A stretch of 15,377 bases of DNA from Candidatus Njordarchaeota archaeon. Its GTDB lineage: Archaea > Asgardarchaeota > Njordarchaeia > Njordarchaeales > Njordarchaeaceae. The first letter of the stretch is position 1; the number at the start of each line of letters is the position of its first letter. The DNA is taken from positions 1-15,377 of the forward strand of contig JAHQWF010000038.1 of assembly GCA_029856055.1 (NCBI GenBank), written 5' to 3'. Of this stretch, positions 1 to 7,800 are shown piece by piece. The notes below the pieces were generated by a model, which searched no databases, was not told where the DNA came from, and worked only from the letters and a program-made list of their open reading frames with translations. The position numbers were made by a program, and so were the translations under genes.

Positions 1-81
1 TATTTCTTTTAATTTATTCATTATATCTTCAGGAATTGAGAGCTTTAATGGTTTTGGCTCCTCTTCCAATGTTTTCACCAT
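1..81 (-). CDS. Unidentified protein, N-terminal 27 residues (3' end off window)
   Basis: An ATG at 79-81 on the minus strand opens a frame that stays open to the left edge of the window, giving 27 codons. The peptide begins MVKTLEEEPKPLKLSIPEDI, so it has a short acidic, proline-containing start followed by what looks like the beginning of a helix. The start lies 4 bases after the stop codon of the small acidic gene upstream, a spacing typical of co-transcribed, translationally coupled genes. Too little is present to assign a family. That it is coding is inferred from the open frame, the coupling and the charged, low-complexity-free composition after residue 10. Confidence 0.5.
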   Translation of the reverse strand, partial: MVKTLEEEPKPLKLSIPEDIMNKLKEI

Positions 82-85
82 TACA

Positions 86-202
86 TTACTCTTCCTCTTC
101 AAGTTCCTCTAAATCACTTAGTCCCTCCTCTAGTTCTTCCCCTAGCTCCTCAAGATAATCTTTTTCATCTTTTTTCTCTTTTGATTCTTCTTTTGGCGTC
201 AT
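86..202 (-). CDS. Small highly acidic protein, 38 aa
   Basis: A minus-strand frame encodes about 38 residues and is too short for most gene finders. It starts with a Lys/Glu-rich segment and ends in a Glu/Leu-rich acidic tail (LEELGEELEEGL, then LEELEEEE). There is no Cys or Trp and no membrane segment. Two ATGs are possible, at 208 and 202. The second is preferred because a GAGTGAT ribosome-binding site at 207-213 sits 4 bases before it and overlaps the first. The stop is 4 bases from the next ATG (81), so the two genes are probably read together. The composition suggests a disordered or single-helix acidic protein; archaeal RNA polymerase and ribosome accessory proteins can look like this, but no family is recognised. 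Confidence 0.5.
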   Translation of the reverse strand: MTPKEESKEKKDEKDYLEELGEELEEGLSDLEELEEEE

Positions 203-265
203 TTGCATCACTCGTTATTCATTGAATTAATTAGAAACTAGACTCACATTTAATTCCCTTAAAAA

Positions 266-283
266 CATTATTAAACTTATACT
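266..283 (-). promoter_or_regulatory. Possible TATA region for the small acidic gene
   Basis: On the minus strand this stretch reads as an AT-rich TATA-like run (GTATAAGTTTAATAATG). It lies 64-80 bases before the acidic gene start, and a transcript would begin near 250. The preceding HAD gene ends at 303 and a T-rich stretch (TTGTTTTTAC) follows its stop, so a break between the two transcription units here is plausible. This is a weak call in AT-rich DNA. Confidence 0.25.
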
Positions 284-302
284 TATTTACCTGTAAAAAC
301 AA

Positions 303-1151
303 TCAATATTTATAAGTGATTTTCCTGGTTTCAGAAGAGGGGCCTAGACTTCTTGTATAGTAAATATCTGATTTACATGATATGTCTCTTAACAATTCCC
401 TTAATTCAACATCTTTATTACCAACTCGATCAATTAAAACTGCATCTATTCCAATAAGACAAGCGCCTACTATATCTGTTTTAACCGAGTCCCCAATCAT
501 AAGAATTTTTTCTTTCGGCAAATTAAGAAAATTAATCGCTTCAATGAATATCTCTCTATTGGGCTTCCCCACATATCTAGCTTTCACACCTGCTGCTTCC
601 TCAAGAACTTTTGCAAAAGCCCCTTCCATTAGATAAGGTCCTTCATCCCTATATTGGGATCCATATGTCCATAGATCTCCGCCTAAGACTACTAATTTAG
701 CTCCTTTAAGAATGCATCTAAAGGCAAAATTTAATTCCTGATAAGTTATATTTCTGTTAGCTCCTAGCAATATAGCGTCAATAGGCTCGTTTCTGACTAT
801 ATCTATCCAATCAAAAATTATTATATCCTCATAATGACCACCCTCTGATATTAAGTATACTCTAACTGGCCTGCTGAATTCTTTTCCAAGAACTTGATTA
901 ATTGCTGCTTTAGTAGGATTAATAACTTGATTACTCATGAAATTTAATCCGTATTTACTTAAAGTCTTCGAGATATATCTAGATGATTTCCTAGCAATAT
1001 TTGTCAATAAAGCAATTTTAAGATCACTGAATTCCTTAAGTAATGTTAATGCATCCGAATAAACGTTTCCACCTTCTATTCTTGAAACCAACGGACCCTC
1101 TATGTCTATTAATAATCCTTCTTTTTTTGCGATAATTTTTTTAAGCAGCAA
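303..1151 (-). CDS. HAD-superfamily hydrolase, NagD/HDHD2-like (subclass IIA)
   Basis: This 282-residue protein has the layout of HAD subclass IIA phosphatases, in which a C2-type cap sits between motifs II and III. Motif I is LLIDIEGPL with nucleophile Asp16. Motif II is LLTN (Thr50), motif III is Lys196 in GKPN, and motif IV is IGDSVKTD (Asp221, Asp226). The second acidic residue of motif I, normally Asp and the general acid/base, is Glu18 here. Family members are usually sugar-phosphate or nucleotide phosphatases; the substrate is unknown. The start is TTG, set by a G-rich ribosome-binding site (AGGGGG) in the 11-base gap after ridA, so the two genes form one transcription unit with ridA first. 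The fold assignment is secure, the activity is not. Confidence 0.85.
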   Translation of the reverse strand: MLLKKIIAKKEGLLIDIEGPLVSRIEGGNVYSDALTLLKEFSDLKIALLTNIARKSSRYISKTLSKYGLNFMSNQVINPTKAAINQVLGKEFSRPVRVYLISEGGHYEDIIIFDWIDIVRNEPIDAILLGANRNITYQELNFAFRCILKGAKLVVLGGDLWTYGSQYRDEGPYLMEGAFAKVLEEAAGVKARYVGKPNREIFIEAINFLNLPKEKILMIGDSVKTDIVGACLIGIDAVLIDRVGNKDVELRELLRDISCKSDIYYTRSLGPSSETRKITYKY

Positions 1152-1162
1152 TATTTTCCCCC

Positions 1163-1555
1163 TTAATCCCTTACAGCAATTGCATCGATTTCTAGTAGAA
1201 CACCCCTTGGTAAATTAGATACTTGAACTGTCGTTCTAGCTGGTGGGTGATCTTTAAAGTATCTAGCATATATCTCATTAAATTCATTGAAAAGCGATAA
1301 ATCTTTCAGGAAAACAGTTATCTTTACTACCTTGCTTAGATCTGATCCAGCAGCTATTAAAATGTTTTGAATATTCTCTAGCACCTGCCTTGTTTGCTCG
1401 ACTATTCCTCCAGATACAATATTTCCCGTCTCCGGATTGATTGGTATTTGACCTGAAAGAAATACTAGGTTACCCCATACTATGGCTTGCGAATACGGAC
1501 CAATGGGTTTTGGAGCTTTATCTGTATAAACAATTTCGATCTTTTTAGACATCAT
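1163..1555 (-). CDS. ridA: RidA family enamine/imine deaminase (YjgF/YER057c/UK114)
   Basis: A full-length 130-residue RidA protein. The family forms trimers that hydrolyse reactive enamines and imines such as 2-aminoacrylate, released by PLP enzymes like threonine dehydratase, into keto acids and ammonia. Visible signatures are IGPYSQA near residue 18, LSGQIP near 33, the catalytic Arg107 in PPART, and the LPRGVLLEIDAIA tail with Glu122. The gene opens with two ATGs. A GAGGTGA ribosome-binding site ends 3 bases before the first and 6 before the second, so the second may be the one used. It precedes the HAD hydrolase by 11 bases and is divergent from hypC. No link to the hyp genes is known from the family. 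Confidence 0.95.
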   Translation of the reverse strand: MMSKKIEIVYTDKAPKPIGPYSQAIVWGNLVFLSGQIPINPETGNIVSGGIVEQTRQVLENIQNILIAAGSDLSKVVKITVFLKDLSLFNEFNEIYARYFKDHPPARTTVQVSNLPRGVLLEIDAIAVRD

Positions 1556-1652
1556 TCTTCACCTCAGATTTAGCTATCTAAAAAGAAAAAATCATCCTCT
1601 TTTGAACAATAATAATTCTCTATTCAAAATTAATTAAAAATTTAACATAACA

Positions 1653-1660
1653 TTATTATA
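1653..1660 (+). promoter_or_regulatory. Candidate TATA box for the hypC-hypE-hypD operon
   Basis: TTATTATA lies about 25 bases before a likely transcript start near 1683, which would give a leader of about 20 bases holding the GGTGA ribosome-binding site. A second candidate (AAAAATTTAACAT, about 1636-1648) is also possible. The 1556-1702 region is shared with the divergent ridA promoter, and the whole stretch is AT-rich, so the exact box is uncertain. Confidence 0.35.
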
Positions 1661-1692
1661 TCTCAATTTCAGAATATTTTACATACATGTAG

Positions 1693-1697
1693 GGTGA
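1693..1697 (+). promoter_or_regulatory. Ribosome-binding site that fixes the hypC start
   Basis: GGTGA matches the complement of the archaeal 16S rRNA 3' end and stands 5 bases before the TTG at 1703. The GTG inside it (1694) is also in frame and could be mistaken for the start, but using it would place three residues before the Cys that must be second in HypC. Confidence 0.8.
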
Positions 1698-1702
1698 GAA
1701 AA

Positions 1703-1927
1703 TTGTGTCTCGGTATACCTGCTAAAGTACTAGAGGTAAACGATAATATAGCGCTTGTGGATTATGGCGGAGGAGTTAAGAAAAAAGTTGATTGCTCTCT
1801 TGTCCCAGATATTAAGCCTGGCGAGTACGTTATAGTACATGCTGGTGCAATAATTGAGAGGATAAGTAAAGAAGACTACGAAGAGACAATGAAAATTCTT
1901 ATGGAGTTACTGAAGTACAGTAAATGA
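1703..1927 (+). CDS. hypC: [NiFe] hydrogenase maturation chaperone HypC
   Basis: HypC is a small chaperone that, with HypD, carries the Fe(CN)2CO unit during assembly and delivers it to the hydrogenase large-subunit precursor. The 74-residue product starts MCLGIPAKVLEV, the family signature. Cys2 becomes N-terminal after Met removal and is the essential ligand. The middle holds the usual VDYGGGVKKKV strand pattern, and VHAGAIIERI (His46) is the second conserved block. The length fits the family (70-90 residues). The TTG start at 1703 was chosen over the in-frame GTG at 1694 because the family begins Met-Cys and the GTG lies within the ribosome-binding site. It is the first gene of a hypC-hypE-hypD operon, with 12 bases to hypE. 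Confidence 0.95.
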   Translation: MCLGIPAKVLEVNDNIALVDYGGGVKKKVDCSLVPDIKPGEYVIVHAGAIIERISKEDYEETMKILMELLKYSK

Positions 1928-1939
1928 TGGGGATAATCT

Positions 1940-2965
1940 ATGCAAGAAAAATTTATTGTCTTAGCGCATGGGGCCGGGGGAAAAGAGAACGAGAGTTTAA
2001 TCAAAGAAATTTTTGGGAATGTTAAACTTAATAAGGTCGAAGGAGGAATCGGTTTAGACGCATTTGATGATGGAGCATTAATACCAGCCAAAACAAATAT
2101 AGTAACTTCTATTGATAGTTACACTGTTGACCCAATCTTCTTTCCTGGGGGTAATATAGGTAAATTAGCTGCTACTGGATCTATAAATGATGTTGCTGTA
2201 ATGGGCGCTGATCCTATAGCAGCTCTAGATGGAATAGTTGTAGAGGAAGGATTTCCAATATCCGATCTCAAAAAAATCGTTAGTTCAATGATCAATGTGT
2301 TCGAGCAGGAGAATGTAGCTTTAATAGGAGGAGATCTAAAAGTCATGCCTAAAGGTAAATTAGATAAGATAATAATATCAACTACAGTAATAGGAATGAT
2401 TCCTCAAGGAAAAATATATTTAGATTCCATGGTGAAACCAGGAGATCGTATATTAGTAAGTGGGACCGTAGGAGATCACGGGGCAGTAATAACAGCATTA
2501 CAAATGGGTATTGAGACAGAAATTGGAAACCTTGTTTCAGATTGTCAACCTGTCACACCTATAATGAGATTAATTAGGAAATTTAATGATGTGCATGCCG
2601 CTAAAGATCCAACTAGAGGAGGTCTAGCCATGGCTCTAAATGAGTTCGCTGCGAAATCTGGAGTTACTATAGAGGTAGATGAAGAATATATTCCCATGAA
2701 AGAGGAAGTAAGTGCTCTATCTGAAATGCTTGGAATAGATCCATTATCGCTAGCATGCGAGGGTAGAGTCGTCTTAGCTGTCGGTTCAGAGATAGCTGAC
2801 GATGTATTAAAAATTTTGAGAAAGAATGGATACGATAATGCGTCGATTATTGGGGAAGCAAGAGATAATAAGGATTGGAATGGCCTTGTTTTACTGAAAA
2901 CTAGGGCTGGAGGAATGAGGATTTTAGAGAAACCTACGGGGGAACTCACTCCTCGAATATGCTGA
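1940..2965 (+). CDS. hypE: [NiFe] hydrogenase maturation protein HypE (carbamoyl dehydratase)
   Basis: HypE receives a carbamoyl group from HypF on its C-terminal Cys, dehydrates it with ATP to a thiocyanate, and passes cyanide to iron on HypC-HypD. The 341 residues fit the family. The N-terminal half is the ATP-binding PurM/AIRS-like domain, with AHGAGGKE near residue 9, the DDGA segment near 43 and GSINDVAVMGADP near 80. The C-terminal half is the AIRS_C domain, with AKDPTRGGLA and LACEGR. The protein ends PRIC, so Cys341, the carbamoylated residue, is intact. The ATG start follows a G-rich stretch 12 bases after hypC, and hypD starts 10 bases downstream, so the three are one operon. Confidence 0.97.
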   Translation: MQEKFIVLAHGAGGKENESLIKEIFGNVKLNKVEGGIGLDAFDDGALIPAKTNIVTSIDSYTVDPIFFPGGNIGKLAATGSINDVAVMGADPIAALDGIVVEEGFPISDLKKIVSSMINVFEQENVALIGGDLKVMPKGKLDKIIISTTVIGMIPQGKIYLDSMVKPGDRILVSGTVGDHGAVITALQMGIETEIGNLVSDCQPVTPIMRLIRKFNDVHAAKDPTRGGLAMALNEFAAKSGVTIEVDEEYIPMKEEVSALSEMLGIDPLSLACEGRVVLAVGSEIADDVLKILRKNGYDNASIIGEARDNKDWNGLVLLKTRAGGMRILEKPTGELTPRIC

Positions 2966-2975
2966 GGGTCCCTAT

Positions 2976-4121
2976 ATGACACACTTAGAGTTAACTAAAC
3001 CTTTCCAAAGTAGAGAACTGGCAAAGGCCATTGTCAAGAAGATAAATAAGCTTTCAGTTGAATTATCCAAGAAAGGATTTGAGAAAATAAATATCATGCA
3101 TGTCTGTGGAACACATGAGCATACAATAACTTACTATGGCCTTAGAGCGTTACTACCAGAAAATATTAACGTGATTGCGGGGCCAGGATGCCCCGTATGT
3201 ATTGTGCCAGCTCGTGAGATTGATGAAGCTATAAAATTAGCTAAAGAAGGTATACGTATATTTACTTATGGCGATATGTATAGAGTTCCCGGTTCTTATG
3301 AGGGCTTATCTCAGGCTAAGGCGCAGGGAGCTAGAGTAACAATTGTTTATGGCTTTCTGGATGCTATTAGATTAGCTCAAAAAAGTGAGGAAGAGACAGT
3401 GTTTTTTGGTGTTGGATTCGAGACTACAGCACCTACCACAGCGTCCTTTATAGTTAATAATAAAGTACCAAAAAATCTTTCGATATTAATGTCTTATCGT
3501 ATAACTGTTCCCGCCGTAGAATATATTTTAAGCGCCCCTCACAATTTGAATGGAATTATATGTCCAGGACATGTATCTACAATTATAGGTGCTGGAGCTT
3601 GGAGTTTTATATCTGAGAAATACGAATTACCTACTGTTGTTGCGGGCTTTGAACCAATAGATGTATTATTAGCAATCCTATATATTCTAGAACAGTTAAT
3701 TAACGGAAAGGCAGAGCTAATTAATGAATACAAAAGAGTTGTTAAGTGGGAAGGAAACCAAGTTGCCAAGAAATATTTATCAGAGGCCTTTATGGTTGCG
3801 GATAGAGATTGGAGAGGCATTGGAGTTATACCAAATAGCGGCTGGCTTCTTAATGATAAGTATGATTATTTAGATGCAAGAGAGAAATTCAATGTAAAGA
3901 TAGATAAGTGGATAGATATTAAAGGGAGTTGTAAGTGCGCTGACGTTGTCTTGGGTAGAGCTATCCCTACGGATTGCCCTTATTTCGGCACATCTTGTAC
4001 GCCACAGCACCCGATAGGAGCATGTATGGTTTCTTCAGAGGGCACTTGCTCAATCTGGTATAAATATGGTGGACATATGATCCGTAAAATGAGGAAAGAT
4101 ATCAATACTGAAGGGATTTAA
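2976..4121 (+). CDS. hypD: [NiFe] hydrogenase maturation iron-sulfur protein HypD
   Basis: HypD is the [4Fe-4S] scaffold on which, with HypC, the Fe(CN)2CO centre is built. All family blocks are present in this 381-residue protein: HVCGTHEH (Cys44), GPGCPVC (Cys72, Cys75), the YGDMYRVPGS loop near 98, GVGFETTAP and CPGHVS. The Cys-rich C-terminal region runs from CKC near 319 through DCPYFGTSC and GACMVSSEGTC to Cys358 and supplies the cluster ligands. No key Cys is missing. The ATG lies 10 bases after the hypE stop. The TATA box of the next gene overlaps the hypD stop codon. Confidence 0.97.
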   Translation: MTHLELTKPFQSRELAKAIVKKINKLSVELSKKGFEKINIMHVCGTHEHTITYYGLRALLPENINVIAGPGCPVCIVPAREIDEAIKLAKEGIRIFTYGDMYRVPGSYEGLSQAKAQGARVTIVYGFLDAIRLAQKSEEETVFFGVGFETTAPTTASFIVNNKVPKNLSILMSYRITVPAVEYILSAPHNLNGIICPGHVSTIIGAGAWSFISEKYELPTVVAGFEPIDVLLAILYILEQLINGKAELINEYKRVVKWEGNQVAKKYLSEAFMVADRDWRGIGVIPNSGWLLNDKYDYLDAREKFNVKIDKWIDIKGSCKCADVVLGRAIPTDCPYFGTSCTPQHPIGACMVSSEGTCSIWYKYGGHMIRKMRKDINTEGI

Positions 4122-4124
4122 ATA
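4117..4124 (+). promoter_or_regulatory. TATA box overlapping the hypD stop codon
   Basis: TTTAAATA spans the hypD stop (TAA at 4119-4121) and would start transcripts near 4145, giving a leader of about 25 bases with a GGTGAT ribosome-binding site at 4160-4165. This suggests the next gene has a promoter of its own, in addition to any read-through from the hyp operon. Confidence 0.5.
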
Positions 4125-4170
4125 GTTTTTACATTGATTTCTTATCTAATTTCACAAGTGGTGATTCTTA

Positions 4171-4830
4171 TTGAGCGATATTGAGATTGAAAAATTTCAC
4201 ATGATCTATAAGAACTTAATAAGGCTAGGTAAGGATTTAGATGCGGATAGTTTTAGAGCATCATTGGTATCCCAAGGTTTTATTCAGGAGGAAAGAGTGG
4301 TACCGACGCCTACGGGACCATTAAAAGAATATGTTTTAAGAGAACCTAGAAATTTAAGAGACCTTATAGTTGTTTCATCTAAAGGCTTTGTAGTTGATGC
4401 CTGGGATCTAGAACGCGGTCTAGATTTATTAATGCTTGCTTATGATGAATACGAGAAAATTCTCGGTGACTTAATTAGACATACTGTTGTTAATATCTTA
4501 GGAGATTATATAGTCACAGTATTTATCGGTAAAGATCCCGAAAATGTGATTTCTAAGTTTATTGATAATAACGCTTTAACTAAATTTAGAAAAGCCATGA
4601 ATAGAGATGATGTTAATGTATTCTCTGTTGGATTAAGCTACGGCATACCTAAACCACCACATGAATGGGTCATAATTAATCTCACTCCTATTATAGCTCC
4701 AACGGAAATAAATAAGCGTGGAAGAATTCAGATATCAATAAGATATCAAGGAGTCGATTCGGAAAAAGGGATATTATTCTTAAGAAATATTAAAAAAATT
4801 ATTGAAAAAGTCGTTAAAGGAATATTGTAA
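4171..4830 (+). CDS. Protein of unknown function, 219 aa
   Basis: I do not recognise this family. The protein is soluble, with no signal peptide or membrane segment and no Cys. Its N-terminal third (about residues 1-80) is charged, with the segment VVPTPTGPLKEYVLREP. The middle has a likely helix (LERGLDLLMLAYDEYEKILGD), followed by the hydrophobic strands VVNILGDYIVTVFIG. The C-terminal part has the strand-like WVIINLTPIIAP and RIQISIRYQGV, then a basic helix. The start is TTG, supported by GGTGAT at 4160-4165, 5 bases upstream. It follows hypD by 49 bases with its own TATA box and abuts the ileS stop with no base between. Position alone does not show a link to hydrogenase assembly. Confidence 0.8.
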   Translation: MSDIEIEKFHMIYKNLIRLGKDLDADSFRASLVSQGFIQEERVVPTPTGPLKEYVLREPRNLRDLIVVSSKGFVVDAWDLERGLDLLMLAYDEYEKILGDLIRHTVVNILGDYIVTVFIGKDPENVISKFIDNNALTKFRKAMNRDDVNVFSVGLSYGIPKPPHEWVIINLTPIIAPTEINKRGRIQISIRYQGVDSEKGILFLRNIKKIIEKVVKGIL

Positions 4831-7800
4831 TTACTTTAGTCTAACTATCCCTATATTAACCTCGTACTTCTCGATTTTCCACTTCTTTACATATCCTCTC
4901 GGTTCACCAAAATGAATTTTGTTAGCTCTAACTTCATTTGATATGTAATCTAACCCTCTTGAAATCAATCCTCGCATCTCTTCAGGCAACTCAAGATAGA
5001 CATCTATCTTCTCTTCTATATCGAGATCTAACTCCTTTCTCATCTGCTGTATTCTTCTAACCAACTCTCTAGAATAGGCTTCAGCAAGCAAATCATCCGT
5101 AATCTCAGTATCTACATAAACATATCCCTTTCTAAATTCGAATGGAACAAGTTTATCTGGCACAATTAGTTCGATATCGAAATCTTCTGGAGTTATCTCG
5201 AATTTCTTGTCATCTATTCTTAGAATATATTTCCCGCTTCTCTCGATCTCCTCTTTCAGTTTCTTACCATCAATTTTCTCCAACGCCGCAGCAATTCTAG
5301 AAGCATCAGTCCTGAATTTTGGTCCTAATGCTTTCATTAAAGGCACAACTCTCCATTTCTTCTCTACTTCGGCGAACTCTATTTTCTTCGCATTTGTCAA
5401 TTCTACAACTATGTCTCTTAGTTCATTAACAGCTATTTTCACAATATCATCTTTAGTCTCTATTATCACTCTCTTAATAGGCCATCTCAACTTTATCTTA
5501 GCTTCATTTCTAGCTGCTGCAACAGCACTGACTAGATCTCTCACAACCTCCATTTTCTCCTCTAACTCCTTATCTACGAAATCTATCTCAGGCCATTCAA
5601 TTAGATGAACACTCTCAGGAACATTCTTGTTTAACGGTCTTATTAAACTCTGATATATCTCCTCTGCTACATATGGGGCAAACAGAGCAAGAACAGCCAA
5701 CAATTTATAGAAAACATGATACATTGTATAATACGCAGCTAGTTTAACGGGATCCTCTTTTTCTATCCAAAATCTCTTTCTAACTAACTTGCCATACCAC
5801 CTGCTCAGATCTTCTACAATAAATTGAATTGCGGCTCTTACGCCTTTTGCCAATTGGAATGTATTTATCGAATCTTCTACAGTTCTAAGCAATGAATTTA
5901 CCCGAGATAGTAACCACTTGTCCTCAGGCAATAGATAATTCTTCACACTCTCTTCATCCACTTTTGATAAATTGAATTTATCTAGCTCCATGTAAACAGA
6001 AACCATATAAAACACATTCCATAATATATCAAGGGCGCTTCTAACTTCCTCAACCTCTTTCCACTCGAATCGTATGTCTTCCCAAGGCAATGTAGTGGAT
6101 AACAGGTACATTCGTAAGGCATCCGCACCATGCTTCTCTATGACATCTTCAGGCATAACGATATTACCAAGACTCTTAGACATTTTAGAACCAGCCGCAT
6201 CAAGCACGAAGCCATGCATCGCAACTTTCCGGTATGGCGGCTTATCGAAAACTATTATACTTAAAACTTGTTGAGCATAGAACCACTTTAAAATCTGATC
6301 CTGCCCTTCTATAATGAGATCTGCTGGCCATAACTTATTAAATAGATCCTTCCTCGTTGGATATCCTAAACTAGCCCATGATGCAATAGCTGAATCAAAC
6401 CATACATCAAGTACATCCGGAACCCTCTCCATCTCCCCTCCACATTTACTGCATCTTAACTTAACTTGATCAATCCATGGCCTATGAAGATCCATGTCAT
6501 CTGGAATATCATCTATAGCTTTTTGCTTTAGCTCTGAAAAACTACCTATGACCTCACTGTACCCACAATTCCTGCATATCCAAAGTGGTATCGGTGTATT
6601 CCAATATCTCTGTCTCGAAATAACCCAATCACCAACATTCCTTACTCCATCCTCATACCTCTTCTTAACCCATGACGGTAACCATTCTACATATTCATGA
6701 TTTCTCTGAATAATCTTGTTTTTTATCAATGATACTTTGAGGAACCACTGCCTTGTGGCTCTAAAAAGTAATGGGCTCTTACATCTCCAGCATGTAGGAT
6801 ACTTGTGTGTTACTCTTCCCGAGGCGACAAGCAGGCCTTTTTCTTTCAGACGATTAATTATTTGCTCATCAGCTTTCTTAACAAACCAGTCTTTCCAAGC
6901 ACCCTCTGTGTAAATACCACTCTTATCCACAGGACAATAAACTGGAAGATTATATCTTTTACCGATCTCGAAGTCCTCCTCGCCATGCCCTGGAGCAATA
7001 TGGACGCAGCCCGTACCCTCCTCAAGCGTAACAAATTCTCCCGTCACAATTCTATGAGCACTGGGATACTTCTCACGAAATTCCTTCTGCCTCGGATATT
7101 CATCTATCAATATGTGTACGTATCTGATCCCCTCTAGTTCGCTTCCCTTAACAACCTCAATTATTTCAAAGTGCTCAACACCGATCTCATCCATCACTGG
7201 TTGTACTCTAGCCTCAGCCAAATACCAGTACTCCGTCTTTCCATCAATAGTTACCTTGACTTTAGCGTAATCGTAGTCCGGATGAACTAACGCCGCCATA
7301 TTAGCAGGTAACGTCCATGGAGTAGTTGTCCAAATAACTACAAAATCATTTTCTCTCCCTTCCAATGGAAACTTTACATATATTGAAGGATCCTCAAGAA
7401 CCTTATACTCAATTTCATGCTCGGCTAAAGCAGTTTCACACCTAGGACACCAATGCACAACCCTAAGATCAGTATCTATTAAGCCCTGCTCCCAAGCCTT
7501 CTTAAAAGTCCACCATTCTGACTCAATCCAATCTCTAGTTATGGTCATGTAGGGATTATCCCAATCCATCCATACACCAATACGTTGAAACTGTTTTTCC
7601 ATTATCTTCAAGTTCCTTAAAGCGAACTCCTTACATCTCCTTATAAAATTTTCTATTCCAAAAGCCTCTATATCTTTCTTCGACTTGAAGCCAAGCTCCT
7701 GCTCAACTCCTACCTCTATAGGAAGCCCATGCATATCCCAACCAGACTGCCTCCAAACATCGTAACCCTTCATAGTGAAAAAACGAATAACCACATCCTT

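Noticed and set aside
1..202. The acidic gene and the edge gene as one protein broken by a frameshift, or as an Rpo13-like RNA polymerase subunit
   Set aside because: The upstream frame of the edge gene is closed by a stop near 109, the two genes have their own ATGs, and the likeness to Rpo13 rests on acidic composition and a few residues only.
382..636. Open frames on the plus strand opposite the HAD gene, and similar long open frames opposite hypE, hypD, ileS, hypF and the DHH gene
   Set aside because: They have no ribosome-binding site, odd Ser/Leu/Phe/Ile-rich composition and no recognisable motif. They are mirror frames of well-identified genes.
1568..1581. Small inverted repeat TTTAG-CTAT-CTAAA upstream of ridA
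   Set aside because: The arms are only 5 bp in AT-rich DNA and no second copy was seen, so it is not distinguishable from chance.
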